A stretch of 60,746 nucleotides of DNA from Anaerolineae bacterium (GTDB taxonomy: Bacteria > Chloroflexota > Anaerolineae > Promineifilales > Promineifilaceae), in contig WFSA01000107.1 in NCBI GenBank assembly GCA_015486215.1, positions 1 to 60,746 of the forward strand, given 5' to 3'. A model generated the notes under the pieces. It was not told the origin of the DNA. It saw nothing but the letters and a program-made list of their open reading frames with translations, and did not search any database. This document shows positions 46,798 through 56,474 of this stretch, one piece after another (position 1 is the first letter of the stretch; each line of letters begins with the position of its first letter). A program made the translations under genes and the position numbers.

Positions 46798-49700
46798 CAG
46801 ACAGCCCTCTATCCATCTTGGATGCAGCACCACTTTTGGATGGAGCATCCAGATAGACAGTTATTTCCAATCCTAGCGCACGGTTAATTTCTGCGGCGGC
46901 AATGCGTAAGATGGATTCGGCATCAACGGCCGTATGTATCTGCGCCGCCACCTCACGTAATGTTTGTTCACGACGGGCACGTTTGCGCGTTTGGTCAAAC
47001 AGGCGTGCCTTTTCCATCGCTACCGCCACATAATTGGCAACACCAACTAACAGAGAGAGGTCAGCTTCATTATAAGCGTCTTGTTGATAGCTTTGTACAG
47101 AAAGCACCCCTGTTACCATCTCCCCAATCATCAATGGCGCATACAACAAGGATGATATTCCTGTATTTTCAACATCACCAATGATAATATCAGACTCTAT
47201 AACAGCCTCTATTTTCTCAGGCGTAAGCGTTTCCATAAGGGGTTTCCCTGTATGAATCACCTTATAAATATAGCTGGCTGGATTTAATGCTAACGCTTGC
47301 TGCTCTACACGCACATTATGTTCATATATCACAGGATATTCCATGATATTTTGTTCACGGTTATAAATAGCGATAAGGAACGAGTCGGTATCCATCACTC
47401 TTTTTATTTGTTCGTAAACAACTTGCAAAATTTGCTCAAGCTCTAACTGCTGCGACACAATTTGAGCGATACGGTTCACAGTTTCCACCTCTTTACCACG
47501 CTGTTTTGCCTCAGCAAGTGCCTTTTCTGTCTGCTCAAAAAGACGGGCATTTTGCACTATTGTGGCTGTTTGGGTAATGATGGTACCAGCTAATTGTAAC
47601 TGCTCTTCTGTAAGAGGCTGTCCAGATTGTTTAACATCCAACCCCACTGTGCCGATCACCTCATCGTTGACAATCATGGGGAAAACAAAAACGGTGACAA
47701 TATCCCATTGACGGAATATGTCATGAAGATTACGCATTAGTGGATTGTTTTGTACATCCTCAACACATGCATATTGGCGCGTTTTTAGCACACGCTGCGT
47801 CAATATATTGCCTTCAATGGGGATAACAACCCCCTCTACCTCTCTGCCTGATGGATAAGAGGCGATAATAACTAGATTTTCCCGCGCATTATCCATTAAG
47901 GTGATACTAGATTGAGCAATATCTAGCGTAGTTACTAATTCTTCAACCACAATGCGTAGACTTTCCTTCAAATCCAATGTCTGAGACACTTTAGTGACGA
48001 TAGCGTTTAACTGTGCCATTTCACGACTGCGTCTCTGGGCATCTGCCAATGCAGCTTCCGTTTGATTTTCTAGTCGTAAAGTTTCGATATGATTGCTTAA
48101 CTGGACGGCAACTTGCTCTAGCAAAACGGCCGTCCCCTTTTCCTCCTCCGTATCAGCAACAAGGAGAGAGCCTATTTCTTGTCCGCCAACAACAAGCGGA
48201 ACTGATTTAAGCGCAATAGTATCTGCAAATCTGCTCTCTCCCTCTCCTTGCACAGCCGCAGCCCCCTTACCATCATACACATACCCCAATGCCGCCATCT
48301 CCACATTACGCTTCTGGAAACTAGCCCAGCCATCCCGCGTCATACGGCGCAATGCTTGTTCAGCTTCAGCACGATACCGAGCCGTTTCATCTAATAGACG
48401 TAAATTTTCGATATGCTGGCCTACCTGTTGTGACACCAATTTAACTAAATTCCGATCATCATCTGTCCATTCTTGATCTCGGTGACCAAGTAGTTGAATG
48501 ATGCCAACAGCCTCATTATTAACCGAAACGGCCGTTTCCATTCCATTTTGCCGCTCCCTTATCTCTGTGATCTCTTCATTAATTAAAGTTGACTCAATCT
48601 GGTCATAACGATATGTAATATGTTCCCGCCGATCCACAGCATTAAGGTAATCCCCCCAGCTGTCATGCGTTATCCGGCGTGTCTGCGCTTCGATAGAAGC
48701 TTGTGCATTGATAGTTTCTGCAAATAAATTTGAGTTTTGCAAAGCTGCTGTCAATTGAGAAGCTAACACATTAAAAATAATACTATTACTTTTAGCCAGC
48801 ACACCAGGTTGATCGGCCTGCATATTCAATGTGCCAATCAACGTTGACCCAATTAATAAAGGAACTGCCATCTCAGAACGTGTATGCGGCAGTAACGCAT
48901 TAGAGCGGAAGAGCGGGCTATTGCGCGTATCCTCAATGACGATAGTTTTTTGTTCTGCCGCCGCCATCCCATTGATCGATCCTGTTCCTATAGGCAAATA
49001 ATGGGCACGCCGCATCAACTCTTCACCAATTTCACCAGTGCCAGCCTGCAAGCGCAAGGTATGCCCCAGCGCATCCACAAGATAGATTTGGGTGTAGTAC
49101 ATACGGAACTGTGTGCCGATGATATTAACGGCCGTTTCCAGCAACTCCCGCTGATCCGTAATCTGTATCAACTGACTGCCAATCTCTGCCGACAACTCCA
49201 GCCCGCGCGTTCGCTGCGCCACTTGTGTCTCTAACGAGCCAACCAAAGTCCGTAATCGTTCCGTCATCATATTAAATGATTGCGCCAAGATACCAATTTC
49301 ATCCTCAGTATCAACAACCAGCGTCGCATTCAGATTACCAGCAGCCACATCCTCCGCTGAACGGGTGATGCTCACAATTGGCTTAGTAACGATATGGCTA
49401 AATGAAACGGCGATAATAGGAACAAGTAACAACGCTATTGCCAATACAGATTGAACGGGAGTTAGAACCTCCATAATAGGTGCAAAAATAACATCCTGTG
49501 ATGCGGAATTCAATAAATACCAACGCGGACTGCCCTCACCTGGAATAGTAACAGGTTGATAAGTAAATATATCGCTGTCCGTGCTTATACTTCCCGATCT
49601 ACCAGTCAATAATGCAGCTTTTATCCCGATCTCATCATCTTCAAATTTAATTCCCGTTCCTAAATCTTGTCCCCATCTCTGCTCCTCATCTGGATGATAT

Positions 49701-50926
49701 AAGTAATACCCATCTTCATCTAGCAAATATGTTTGCAACTCATCATCATTATCATCCAATAAATTGAGGAAGTTTTGAGCCAGTACATTCGTGACGATGA
49801 TCCCCTTAACTGTGCCATTAAAAATAACAGGAGTGCCATACCGTAACATCGGTTTATGCGGCTTCTCAATCTCCCCATGCTCCATATTCAAATCTAATTT
49901 TGAAATCATCAACTCACCAGGCCTCAGCTCAATAGTGTCATCAAAATAATATCGCCCAGATTTATTTTGCAAATCAGCCGCATCCACAATAGAGGCTGTA
50001 CCATTACTACTGTTATTAACCCGCACCACCTCTTGTCCCGTTTTGTCAATAAAACGCACTTGATCATATATCTGCCGCGTCTCGGCAAAAGTTCTAAACT
50101 CCTCATTCAGCATCGCAAGTGATGAGGCGATCTTTGCGCTGTCCCCTTCTTCTACCGCGCTTAAATAAGCTGTCAATACAGATGATTGACTTAAAAAGAA
50201 AATATCTGACTCAGTCACCTGTAAAAAATTTTTTAAATCATTAACTTTGCTTTCTCCATCAAGATGATAGTACAACTTTAATTCATTATTTAACCGATTG
50301 GTAAGCTGGGCAATAAAGTAGCCGCCAACAACAGTGGTGACAATGATAGGTGTCATCATCATGATGACCATCAATTTGCTGCGTAATGCAAGAAAACGGT
50401 ATCGAATGAGAACCCCAGCAAACAAAAGCCCTGTGCCGACAGCCATCGCAATAATCGGTGTCGATGTTAGATCTGGTGTAACACGCGGCATAAGCCCCCA
50501 CCAATCCAACAATACTGTAACAACCATAAAAATTGAACCGATAATGATCGCTCTATTTGATTGCTTTTGGGATAATCCTTGCGTAGCAATAGCAATAATC
50601 AATACCATTGTTACCAATGCAAACAGTGTTGCCCGCTCGGCCACAATGAAGGGAACAATTATTGTGGTGATCATCAACCCTGCCAAAATCAGCATAATGC
50701 CCAGCGAGGAACGCCCGCGCCGACACAACCGTATACTGACGACAGCAATAATTGCTGTTCCACCGATAGCAAGGAGCGGCAATATCTTCTGCCATGTCTC
50801 CAAGCCTTCCATACCACTCAAGTTCTTGGCGGCCCCTATCCAGACAAAAAACATAACGATAGCGACGGCCGTTGACACCCAAGATGATACCTGTTCCCGG
50901 TTTGACTTACTCTCTTTTCCACTCAT
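46790..50926 (-). CDS. Membrane dCache/HAMP/multi-GAF sensor with two REGW modules
   Basis: 1378 residues. Six membrane segments (about 15-180) and one more at 185-210 lead to a dCache domain (215-490), a membrane segment (495-515) and HAMP (515-565). The cytoplasmic part contains GAF (585-740), two successive REGW modules (about 755-845 and 855-950), GAF (970-1120), GAF (1150-1310) and the truncated GAF tail (TLREVAAQIHTAVDAESILR). No output domain. The stop codon overlaps the start of the next gene, so the two are made together. Confidence 0.88.
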   Translation of the reverse strand: MSGKESKSNREQVSSWVSTAVAIVMFFVWIGAAKNLSGMEGLETWQKILPLLAIGGTAIIAVVSIRLCRRGRSSLGIMLILAGLMITTIIVPFIVAERATLFALVTMVLIIAIATQGLSQKQSNRAIIIGSIFMVVTVLLDWWGLMPRVTPDLTSTPIIAMAVGTGLLFAGVLIRYRFLALRSKLMVIMMMTPIIVTTVVGGYFIAQLTNRLNNELKLYYHLDGESKVNDLKNFLQVTESDIFFLSQSSVLTAYLSAVEEGDSAKIASSLAMLNEEFRTFAETRQIYDQVRFIDKTGQEVVRVNNSSNGTASIVDAADLQNKSGRYYFDDTIELRPGELMISKLDLNMEHGEIEKPHKPMLRYGTPVIFNGTVKGIIVTNVLAQNFLNLLDDNDDELQTYLLDEDGYYLYHPDEEQRWGQDLGTGIKFEDDEIGIKAALLTGRSGSISTDSDIFTYQPVTIPGEGSPRWYLLNSASQDVIFAPIMEVLTPVQSVLAIALLLVPIIAVSFSHIVTKPIVSITRSAEDVAAGNLNATLVVDTEDEIGILAQSFNMMTERLRTLVGSLETQVAQRTRGLELSAEIGSQLIQITDQRELLETAVNIIGTQFRMYYTQIYLVDALGHTLRLQAGTGEIGEELMRRAHYLPIGTGSINGMAAAEQKTIVIEDTRNSPLFRSNALLPHTRSEMAVPLLIGSTLIGTLNMQADQPGVLAKSNSIIFNVLASQLTAALQNSNLFAETINAQASIEAQTRRITHDSWGDYLNAVDRREHITYRYDQIESTLINEEITEIRERQNGMETAVSVNNEAVGIIQLLGHRDQEWTDDDRNLVKLVSQQVGQHIENLRLLDETARYRAEAEQALRRMTRDGWASFQKRNVEMAALGYVYDGKGAAAVQGEGESRFADTIALKSVPLVVGGQEIGSLLVADTEEEKGTAVLLEQVAVQLSNHIETLRLENQTEAALADAQRRSREMAQLNAIVTKVSQTLDLKESLRIVVEELVTTLDIAQSSITLMDNARENLVIIASYPSGREVEGVVIPIEGNILTQRVLKTRQYACVEDVQNNPLMRNLHDIFRQWDIVTVFVFPMIVNDEVIGTVGLDVKQSGQPLTEEQLQLAGTIITQTATIVQNARLFEQTEKALAEAKQRGKEVETVNRIAQIVSQQLELEQILQVVYEQIKRVMDTDSFLIAIYNREQNIMEYPVIYEHNVRVEQQALALNPASYIYKVIHTGKPLMETLTPEKIEAVIESDIIIGDVENTGISSLLYAPLMIGEMVTGVLSVQSYQQDAYNEADLSLLVGVANYVAVAMEKARLFDQTRKRARREQTLREVAAQIHTAVDAESILRIAAAEINRALGLEITVYLDAPSKSGAASKMDRGLSDD

Positions 50927-50996
50927 AATTGATAATCGATAACAATATCTACGCCAATTTCAGGGGATTAACGCAGGTCGTATAATAATTGATAAG

Positions 50997-51059
50997 GGGT
51001 GTGTTTCAAATGAGTTGAACCAAAGTGACTGTTACTCCTACTGAGATGAAACACACCCT
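50997..51059. mobile_element. Family H element, short form
   Basis: About 63 bp with GGGTGTGTTTC and GAAACACACCC ends and little interior. The 8-bp duplication TTGATAAG is at 50989-50996 and 51060-51067. A longer copy with the same ends is at 59008-59120. The 50927-51480 gap contains this element, a GC-rich hairpin and an A element, and no gene. Confidence 0.85.
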
Positions 51060-51108
51060 TTGATAAGGAATGAGCCTTAAATAACTTACCCATTTAACTT
51101 TGGAGTTT

Positions 51109-51184
51109 TACCCTCACCCCAACCCTCTCCCAAAGGGAGAGGGAGCAAGTTCCCTCCCCCTTCGGGGGAGGGTTAGGGTGGGGG
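51109..51184. repeat. TACCCTCACCCC...GGGTGGGG dispersed hairpin
   Basis: Second copy of the block at 44-122, with the same AACTTTGG word on its left. Confidence 0.75.
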
Positions 51185-51248
51185 ACGACAAAACTCAAAT
51201 ATCGGCAAAACGGGTAAGTTAATAAAGTCTTATTCCTAAGTAATGAGA

Positions 51249-51360
51249 GTATCTTCTCAATAAATCGTGGATAAGAGTTGACAAATTTCATCAGCACTTT
51301 ATTTTACACGAGTATCATTAGGAAAATTTGTCAAGCCTCCCCAGAATACTGAGAAGATAC
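51249..51360 (+). mobile_element. Family A element with intact target duplication
   Basis: 112 bp, GTATCTTCTCA ends, with TAATGAGA duplicated at 51241-51248 and 51361-51368. It lies in the gap between the two membrane sensor pairs. Confidence 0.93.
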
Positions 51361-51480
51361 TAATGAGACTTAAATAAGTGTCCTGTATCAAAAAATTATC
51401 ATTCCGAATCCCCGTTCCCCGTAGGGATGGTTGAAATGATAATTTTGCAAACGGGTAAGTTATTAAAGTCTCATTCCTAA

Positions 51481-53862
51481 TTATCCCTTTTTCCTGCTGA
51501 TCTGTACCGTTGTCTGTCGCGCACCTAATGATTCGCCCAATTCGCGGGCGGCAATACGCAATACACTATCCACATCTACCGCAGCCTGAATCTTTTGCCC
51601 AATAAGGTTTACTGTCGCTTCGCGTGCAGCTTGATCCTGCATTCGTTGGTATAGACGGATATTTCGCAGTGCAACGGCCGTTTGATTTGCCACCGATTGC
51701 ATCAAACGCAAATCTTCCTCTCCCAATCCCCCAACCGTATCTTGCTGAATATCCAACACGCCCAACACCTCATCCTCACCAAAGGAGATAGGAACTGCTA
51801 ATTCAGAACGTGTATCTGGCAACAGCGTATTGGGCTGCCAATCATCATTTTGCAATGTATCAGCAACCAAAACCGTTTCATTATTGACAGCCGCACGCCC
51901 AACAAGCCCCACACCCATCAACATTCTATGACCGCTACTCAACATGCTCAGCCCCGCTTCACCAGTGCCGCCAGCCATAATCAAGTCACCTGACTTATCA
52001 TCTGTCAAATATATGTGAACATGATAATAGTTAAATGTCTGTTGTATCATATTGACCACTTCAGCAACCAGTTCCTGTTGATCCAAGATGGTTGAAATAT
52101 CACGACTAACCTTGATCACAGTTTCCAAGGCTGCCGTTCGTTCAATAATACGCCCTTCCAAAACAGACATTATCTGCTGAATCTCATCGGCCATACCGTT
52201 AAACGTCATCGCCAATTCCCCGATTTCATCTCTAGTTCTTACAGATGCGCGTACACTTAAATCACCTGCGGAAATAGCTTGTGCGGACACGATCAAATCC
52301 GTAACGGGGCGAATCAAGACACGTCCAAACAGGGCAACAAGAATTGATGAAACGATCAATGCAATAAGGCCAAGTGTGAGCAAGCCGCGTCGCTGTTCAA
52401 CGACTGGCTCTAAATCAGATTGCAGCTTTTGCTGTGCAACTATAGACCACCCCAAATCATAGATAGCAGATTGATTGTATGTTGTGCGTACATCAACCCG
52501 ACTAACCATCTGTGATGTATCAGCAAAGTCAGTAATCACATATACTCTATTTTTTGCCTTCGCCAATGCAGCAACCTCTGCTGATGATAACTCAGTCGAA
52601 GAAAAAGTTGTGGCATCTAAGAACTTGTTTTCTGGCAGCAGCAACCCCAACTCACCCGTTTCACCCAAATCATACTTAGCCTCTAACAATATGCTGCGTA
52701 AATCACTCAAACTATATACCGTATACAATGCTCCAATCACATTATCTGAAACGGAAGCATGAATAGGGATAGCCATACCAACAGCAACAACACGGCTTAT
52801 TGGGTCTATATCTGGGTCACCGATATAAATGTTCCCTTCTTTTACGACTTGCCACCACACGCTCCCACTCTGATCGTAATGCTCAGGGTAGAACGTACTG
52901 GCAACCAATGCGCCCTGTTGATCAACAAGTAACATATCCGAGTATGTTCGAAATTTATCACGAAACAAATCCAAATCTTGCGCCAGCGTGTTATTTAATA
53001 CCTGTTGCACGAGCGGCCCAGCAAATTCAGCCGTATGCCACGCCTCATCTGCTTCCGCAAGTCGTATCGAGTCACCCTCTCCTGCATATCTCTCACCATA
53101 CATTTCTAATTCAGATTGAAATGTCGTATTTAAGCTATACACTTCTAGCATAGCGAGCTGCTGGGCAAATAAGTTACCAGTATTTACAGCTTGCGCATCA
53201 ACTGTGCTGTACAACGCTTCACCGATTGAATTTTTAACCGTTTTACTTGTACTGGAATTAATAAAATAAACAATGCCGGCAACTGCTCCCAGCACAACAA
53301 GCACATTTGTGATAAATAGTTTTGTCAATAAACTATAGTTAGGGAATTGTCGAATAACAAAATAGATAGATGGCAATGAACCTATAATAAAAATTAGGGG
53401 AACGATAGAATCAAGTGGAGGGGGGAGTGAGGAGCGTGTATACGGCCAATATAAGTCTAACAATACTAAAGTAATGGAAGCAAACGCATTAATGCCTCCT
53501 CCGACAACCAACTTGCTGGGAACAGACTGGGATATGATGATAGATGTTATCAAAAAAGCAAAAATACTCAGCCATAAACCTATACCCGTCGTTTGAGTCG
53601 TTGTTCCATAAGCAGACAGCCACATCCCCCCAATAAGGATCGTACTACCTAACTGTACACGGCCGTATCTAATCAACAGCATACTCGCCAATGACAATAA
53701 CATGACAGCCATAGGCGATATTGTTTTTGTGAAATCCTGATTACCCTGTGACCGCACTACAAATGATGCGATTGTCGTCAAAAGCATTGTTATAAAGACG
53801 ATCACATTAATACGTAATGCGCGTGCCTGTATACTTGATGCGTTCAGGTCAGGCTCTATCAT
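51481..53862 (-). CDS. Membrane dCache/HAMP/GAF sensor without kinase
   Basis: 793 residues. Six membrane segments (about 15-185), one more (190-215), dCache (225-490; STFYPEHYDQSGSVWWQVV is the pocket region), a membrane segment (495-515), HAMP (515-565), a coiled coil (565-590), one GAF (590-745) and the truncated GAF tail. It has the membrane plan of the 1756- and 1378-residue proteins with a single GAF, so it is the minimal form of this design. Its start overlaps the stop of the upstream gene by 4 bp (ATGA). Confidence 0.9.
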   Translation of the reverse strand: MIEPDLNASSIQARALRINVIVFITMLLTTIASFVVRSQGNQDFTKTISPMAVMLLSLASMLLIRYGRVQLGSTILIGGMWLSAYGTTTQTTGIGLWLSIFAFLITSIIISQSVPSKLVVGGGINAFASITLVLLDLYWPYTRSSLPPPLDSIVPLIFIIGSLPSIYFVIRQFPNYSLLTKLFITNVLVVLGAVAGIVYFINSSTSKTVKNSIGEALYSTVDAQAVNTGNLFAQQLAMLEVYSLNTTFQSELEMYGERYAGEGDSIRLAEADEAWHTAEFAGPLVQQVLNNTLAQDLDLFRDKFRTYSDMLLVDQQGALVASTFYPEHYDQSGSVWWQVVKEGNIYIGDPDIDPISRVVAVGMAIPIHASVSDNVIGALYTVYSLSDLRSILLEAKYDLGETGELGLLLPENKFLDATTFSSTELSSAEVAALAKAKNRVYVITDFADTSQMVSRVDVRTTYNQSAIYDLGWSIVAQQKLQSDLEPVVEQRRGLLTLGLIALIVSSILVALFGRVLIRPVTDLIVSAQAISAGDLSVRASVRTRDEIGELAMTFNGMADEIQQIMSVLEGRIIERTAALETVIKVSRDISTILDQQELVAEVVNMIQQTFNYYHVHIYLTDDKSGDLIMAGGTGEAGLSMLSSGHRMLMGVGLVGRAAVNNETVLVADTLQNDDWQPNTLLPDTRSELAVPISFGEDEVLGVLDIQQDTVGGLGEEDLRLMQSVANQTAVALRNIRLYQRMQDQAAREATVNLIGQKIQAAVDVDSVLRIAARELGESLGARQTTVQISRKKG

Positions 53863-55643
53863 ATCGCATCCTCCAAGACCATATTCCCATTAACTATGCG
53901 GGCATCTTCTGCCTGTGTATCCATAAAATCAGATAACTGGACAGCCGCATATTCCGATTCTGTTGCCCGCCCAACTTCACGTACTGCAATTTGCAATGCG
54001 TTTTCGACTGTAGTTGCTTGTTGGATTTTTTGGTTAATCTCATTCACCAGCATCTGTTGATCGGCCGTTTTCTGTGTCTCGGCATATAAACGCGCATTCC
54101 GCAGTGCAATTGCAAATTGGTTTGCCACTGATTGCAACATACGCACATCTTCATCATGGATGCCGTCAACTGTATCTTGCTGCACATCTAATACACCCAG
54201 CATTTTGCCACCAACAGAAATAGGAACGGCCGCTTCCGATTTAGTCTTTGGCAGTAATGGATTGCTCAACCAGTTTTCATTTTGTTCTACATCTGCCGCC
54301 ACAATAGCCGACTCCGTTTCCGCCACACGCCCAACTAGACCTTTGCCCATTGGGATAAAGTGCCCCTTTGCCAACATGGCTTTCCCCGCTTCCCCTGTGC
54401 CGCCAGCCAACACCAGCTTACGCCCTGCCTCATCTAACAGATAAATATGTGCATGATAATAATGGAAAGCGTCTTGAATTTGGGTAACAACTTCACTTAC
54501 CAATTCATCTTGCTCCAACAAAGTTGAAAGGCTGTGGCTGACTTCAATACTGGTTTCTAATGCTTGTGTACGAGCAACAACATTTTGCTCTAACGTATCA
54601 ATAGATTTGCGTAAACGGGCGGTCATATTATTAAAGGCAACGGCTAACTGGCTTACCTCTTCCACCCCGCGTTCATCAGCCCTCTGCGAAAAGTCCCCTT
54701 TCTGAATCGCTGTCGCTACATTAACTAAATCTGTAAGTGGTGTTGAAATACGAGTCACAACCATAACACCCATTGCGACCGCTATTGCTAAAGAAATCAC
54801 AATAATTAGCAGCGTAACCATCATAGATGAAGTTGTTTTCTCCAACACATTCTGTGCCGAACGTTCAACCACAATATCCAGATGGCGAATGCCAAGAGTC
54901 ACCTCTGTTCTCGCTATAAATGAATCTTCACCATTTAAGCCAGGATAACGGCCGTCTTTCTTTGGCACCTCAAACATAACAGATTGCAGCACCATTGACA
55001 GATCACGATGTGCCACAACCTGATTGCGTGAATCTACAATATAAATACTTTCCCCTTCACGAACCTGCGTATCAGCAATTGAATTCCAAACATCTTTAAA
55101 TCGTACAGTTGCAATCAACACCCCTGCGCTAAACCCTGTCTTCAAATTGGTAACAGGAATAGAAATTGCCATCAGCGGCTCCCCAATTTCCTCATCAAAT
55201 TGGATTGCGCCAAAGTAACTACGTTCCTGCATTAACGGCTGATAAAAAGCAACATTATCCCGCCAATATTGTGAATCATTAGCAAGAGTCGTTCCCGTTC
55301 TGGAAACACGTGCTAACTCATCCCCCTCTCTATTTACCCATGTCAACTCTTGAAACGCATCATTATGCGCCCACAATTTTTCTAATGCCCGCTGTTGCTC
55401 TTCTGGGCTAAGTGCTGGCAAATCCTCCAATTCTATTAATAACTTCAAATCCCCTTCAGTTTGCTCAACAAAGTGAGTAATCTGCTGGGCAACACGCTGA
55501 GATAATTGAGATTGTAAAGCAAACGTCTGCTCTTGTTGCGTGACAGAATTTTGATAAATTAAGTAGCCGCCAATAAACAGCAAAGGAAAGATTGCTAACG
55601 CAATATAAGTAAATAACAATCGGCTGCGAATGCTCTTAAACAT
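53859..55643 (-). CDS. dCache/HAMP/GAF sensor, first gene of the cluster
   Basis: 594 residues. Membrane segment (about 10-30), extracellular dCache (35-270), second membrane segment (275-298), HAMP (300-350), a coiled coil, GAF (370-530) and the truncated GAF tail (LVNEINQKIQQATTVENALQ, then AVREVGRATESEYAAVQL). This is the layout of a chemoreceptor or kinase, but neither MCP signalling tips nor HisKA is present. No strong Shine-Dalgarno is seen before ATG 55643. The cluster promoter should lie in the 400-bp AT-rich stretch upstream. Confidence 0.9.
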   Translation of the reverse strand: MFKSIRSRLLFTYIALAIFPLLFIGGYLIYQNSVTQQEQTFALQSQLSQRVAQQITHFVEQTEGDLKLLIELEDLPALSPEEQQRALEKLWAHNDAFQELTWVNREGDELARVSRTGTTLANDSQYWRDNVAFYQPLMQERSYFGAIQFDEEIGEPLMAISIPVTNLKTGFSAGVLIATVRFKDVWNSIADTQVREGESIYIVDSRNQVVAHRDLSMVLQSVMFEVPKKDGRYPGLNGEDSFIARTEVTLGIRHLDIVVERSAQNVLEKTTSSMMVTLLIIVISLAIAVAMGVMVVTRISTPLTDLVNVATAIQKGDFSQRADERGVEEVSQLAVAFNNMTARLRKSIDTLEQNVVARTQALETSIEVSHSLSTLLEQDELVSEVVTQIQDAFHYYHAHIYLLDEAGRKLVLAGGTGEAGKAMLAKGHFIPMGKGLVGRVAETESAIVAADVEQNENWLSNPLLPKTKSEAAVPISVGGKMLGVLDVQQDTVDGIHDEDVRMLQSVANQFAIALRNARLYAETQKTADQQMLVNEINQKIQQATTVENALQIAVREVGRATESEYAAVQLSDFMDTQAEDARIVNGNMVLEDAI

Positions 55644-56042
55644 AATTTTTCATGGGTGATAGACGATTCAGAAAAGAGAGGTGAATAAATCTCTATTGAT
55701 AATTACGATTATGGTTTATCCATGTTTAGATATTCTATATTCAAATGATGGGGGCAATAATACAAAAAATCACAGGGCATATATCAACATAAGCTTAAAC
55801 GGCTACATAACATATTGATGGTCAATAAAAAAGATGAGTTAATAATGTCCTTGTTCCATCAGACAAATACAGAAGTTTCTTCCCATATTTCTCAAAAAGA
55901 TCGCCCATTATGATAACACAAAACTGATCAAATAACGTGAAAAATGAGTAGAAGAACAATTAATTAAGTCGATCTTAAAGCTAAACAGTACAAAAGTACT
56001 ACGTCTGTATTTTCCGTCTATTTATTTTTTAGAGGTTAGAAG
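55644..56042 (-). promoter_or_regulatory. AT-rich upstream region of the sensor cluster
   Basis: A 400-bp stretch without a gene. It is AT-rich and has no CGGCCG site. It is the only long non-repetitive stretch before the first sensor gene and so the likely main promoter region. I cannot point to convincing -35/-10 boxes. Confidence 0.4.
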
Positions 56043-56305
56043 GTATCTTCTCAGCATTCTGGGGAGACTTGACAAATTTTCCTAATGATACTGTAACTTC
56101 TCAATATTTCGGGGTGACTACAACGGATGAAAGAAATAAACGGATAGCGCAGTCGAGAAAACATCCGTTCATTTTCATAATCCGCTGTAGTCACGCTAAA
56201 AACAAAATAATTTTCCCGCTTTTTTGAGAAGGTACATGATACTCGTGTAAAATAAAGTGCTGATGAAATTTGTCAAGTCTTGTCCACGATTTGTTGAGAA
56301 GATAT
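56043..56305 (-). mobile_element. Family A element interrupted by a family B element
   Basis: An A copy in reverse orientation, flanked by the perfect duplication GTTAGAAG (56035-56042 and 56306-56313). It is interrupted after ATGATACT by a B element; removing the B element and one ATGATACT restores the A consensus seen at 59520-59631. Confidence 0.93.
56093..56235 (+). mobile_element. Family B element nested in family A
   Basis: 143 bp, from GTAACTTCTCA to TTGAGAAGGTAC, flanked by the 8-bp duplication ATGATACT (56085-56092 and 56236-56243). It carries GACTACAAC/GTTGTAGTC-like arms as other B copies do, but is about 20 bp longer. Confidence 0.93.
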
Positions 56306-56321
56306 GTTAGAAGCGTGGAAG

Positions 56322-56428
56322 GCATTTTTCTGATATTTTGGGGTGAGTACAACAAATTAAGGAAGGAGCAAATTGTGTCAGTCGGGTAAATCTGTTGTAC
56401 TGATGCCCCCAACTTTTTGAGAAGATAC
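56322..56428 (+). mobile_element. Family B element, left end decayed
   Basis: Interior and right end of B (TGAGAAGATAC at 56418-56428) with a mutated left end and an internal deletion before TCTGTTGTACT. No target duplication. Confidence 0.8.
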
Positions 56429-56474
56429 TGCTAATGTATCTAATGCTGTATTTGGCATGGGTGGGGTTTATAAC

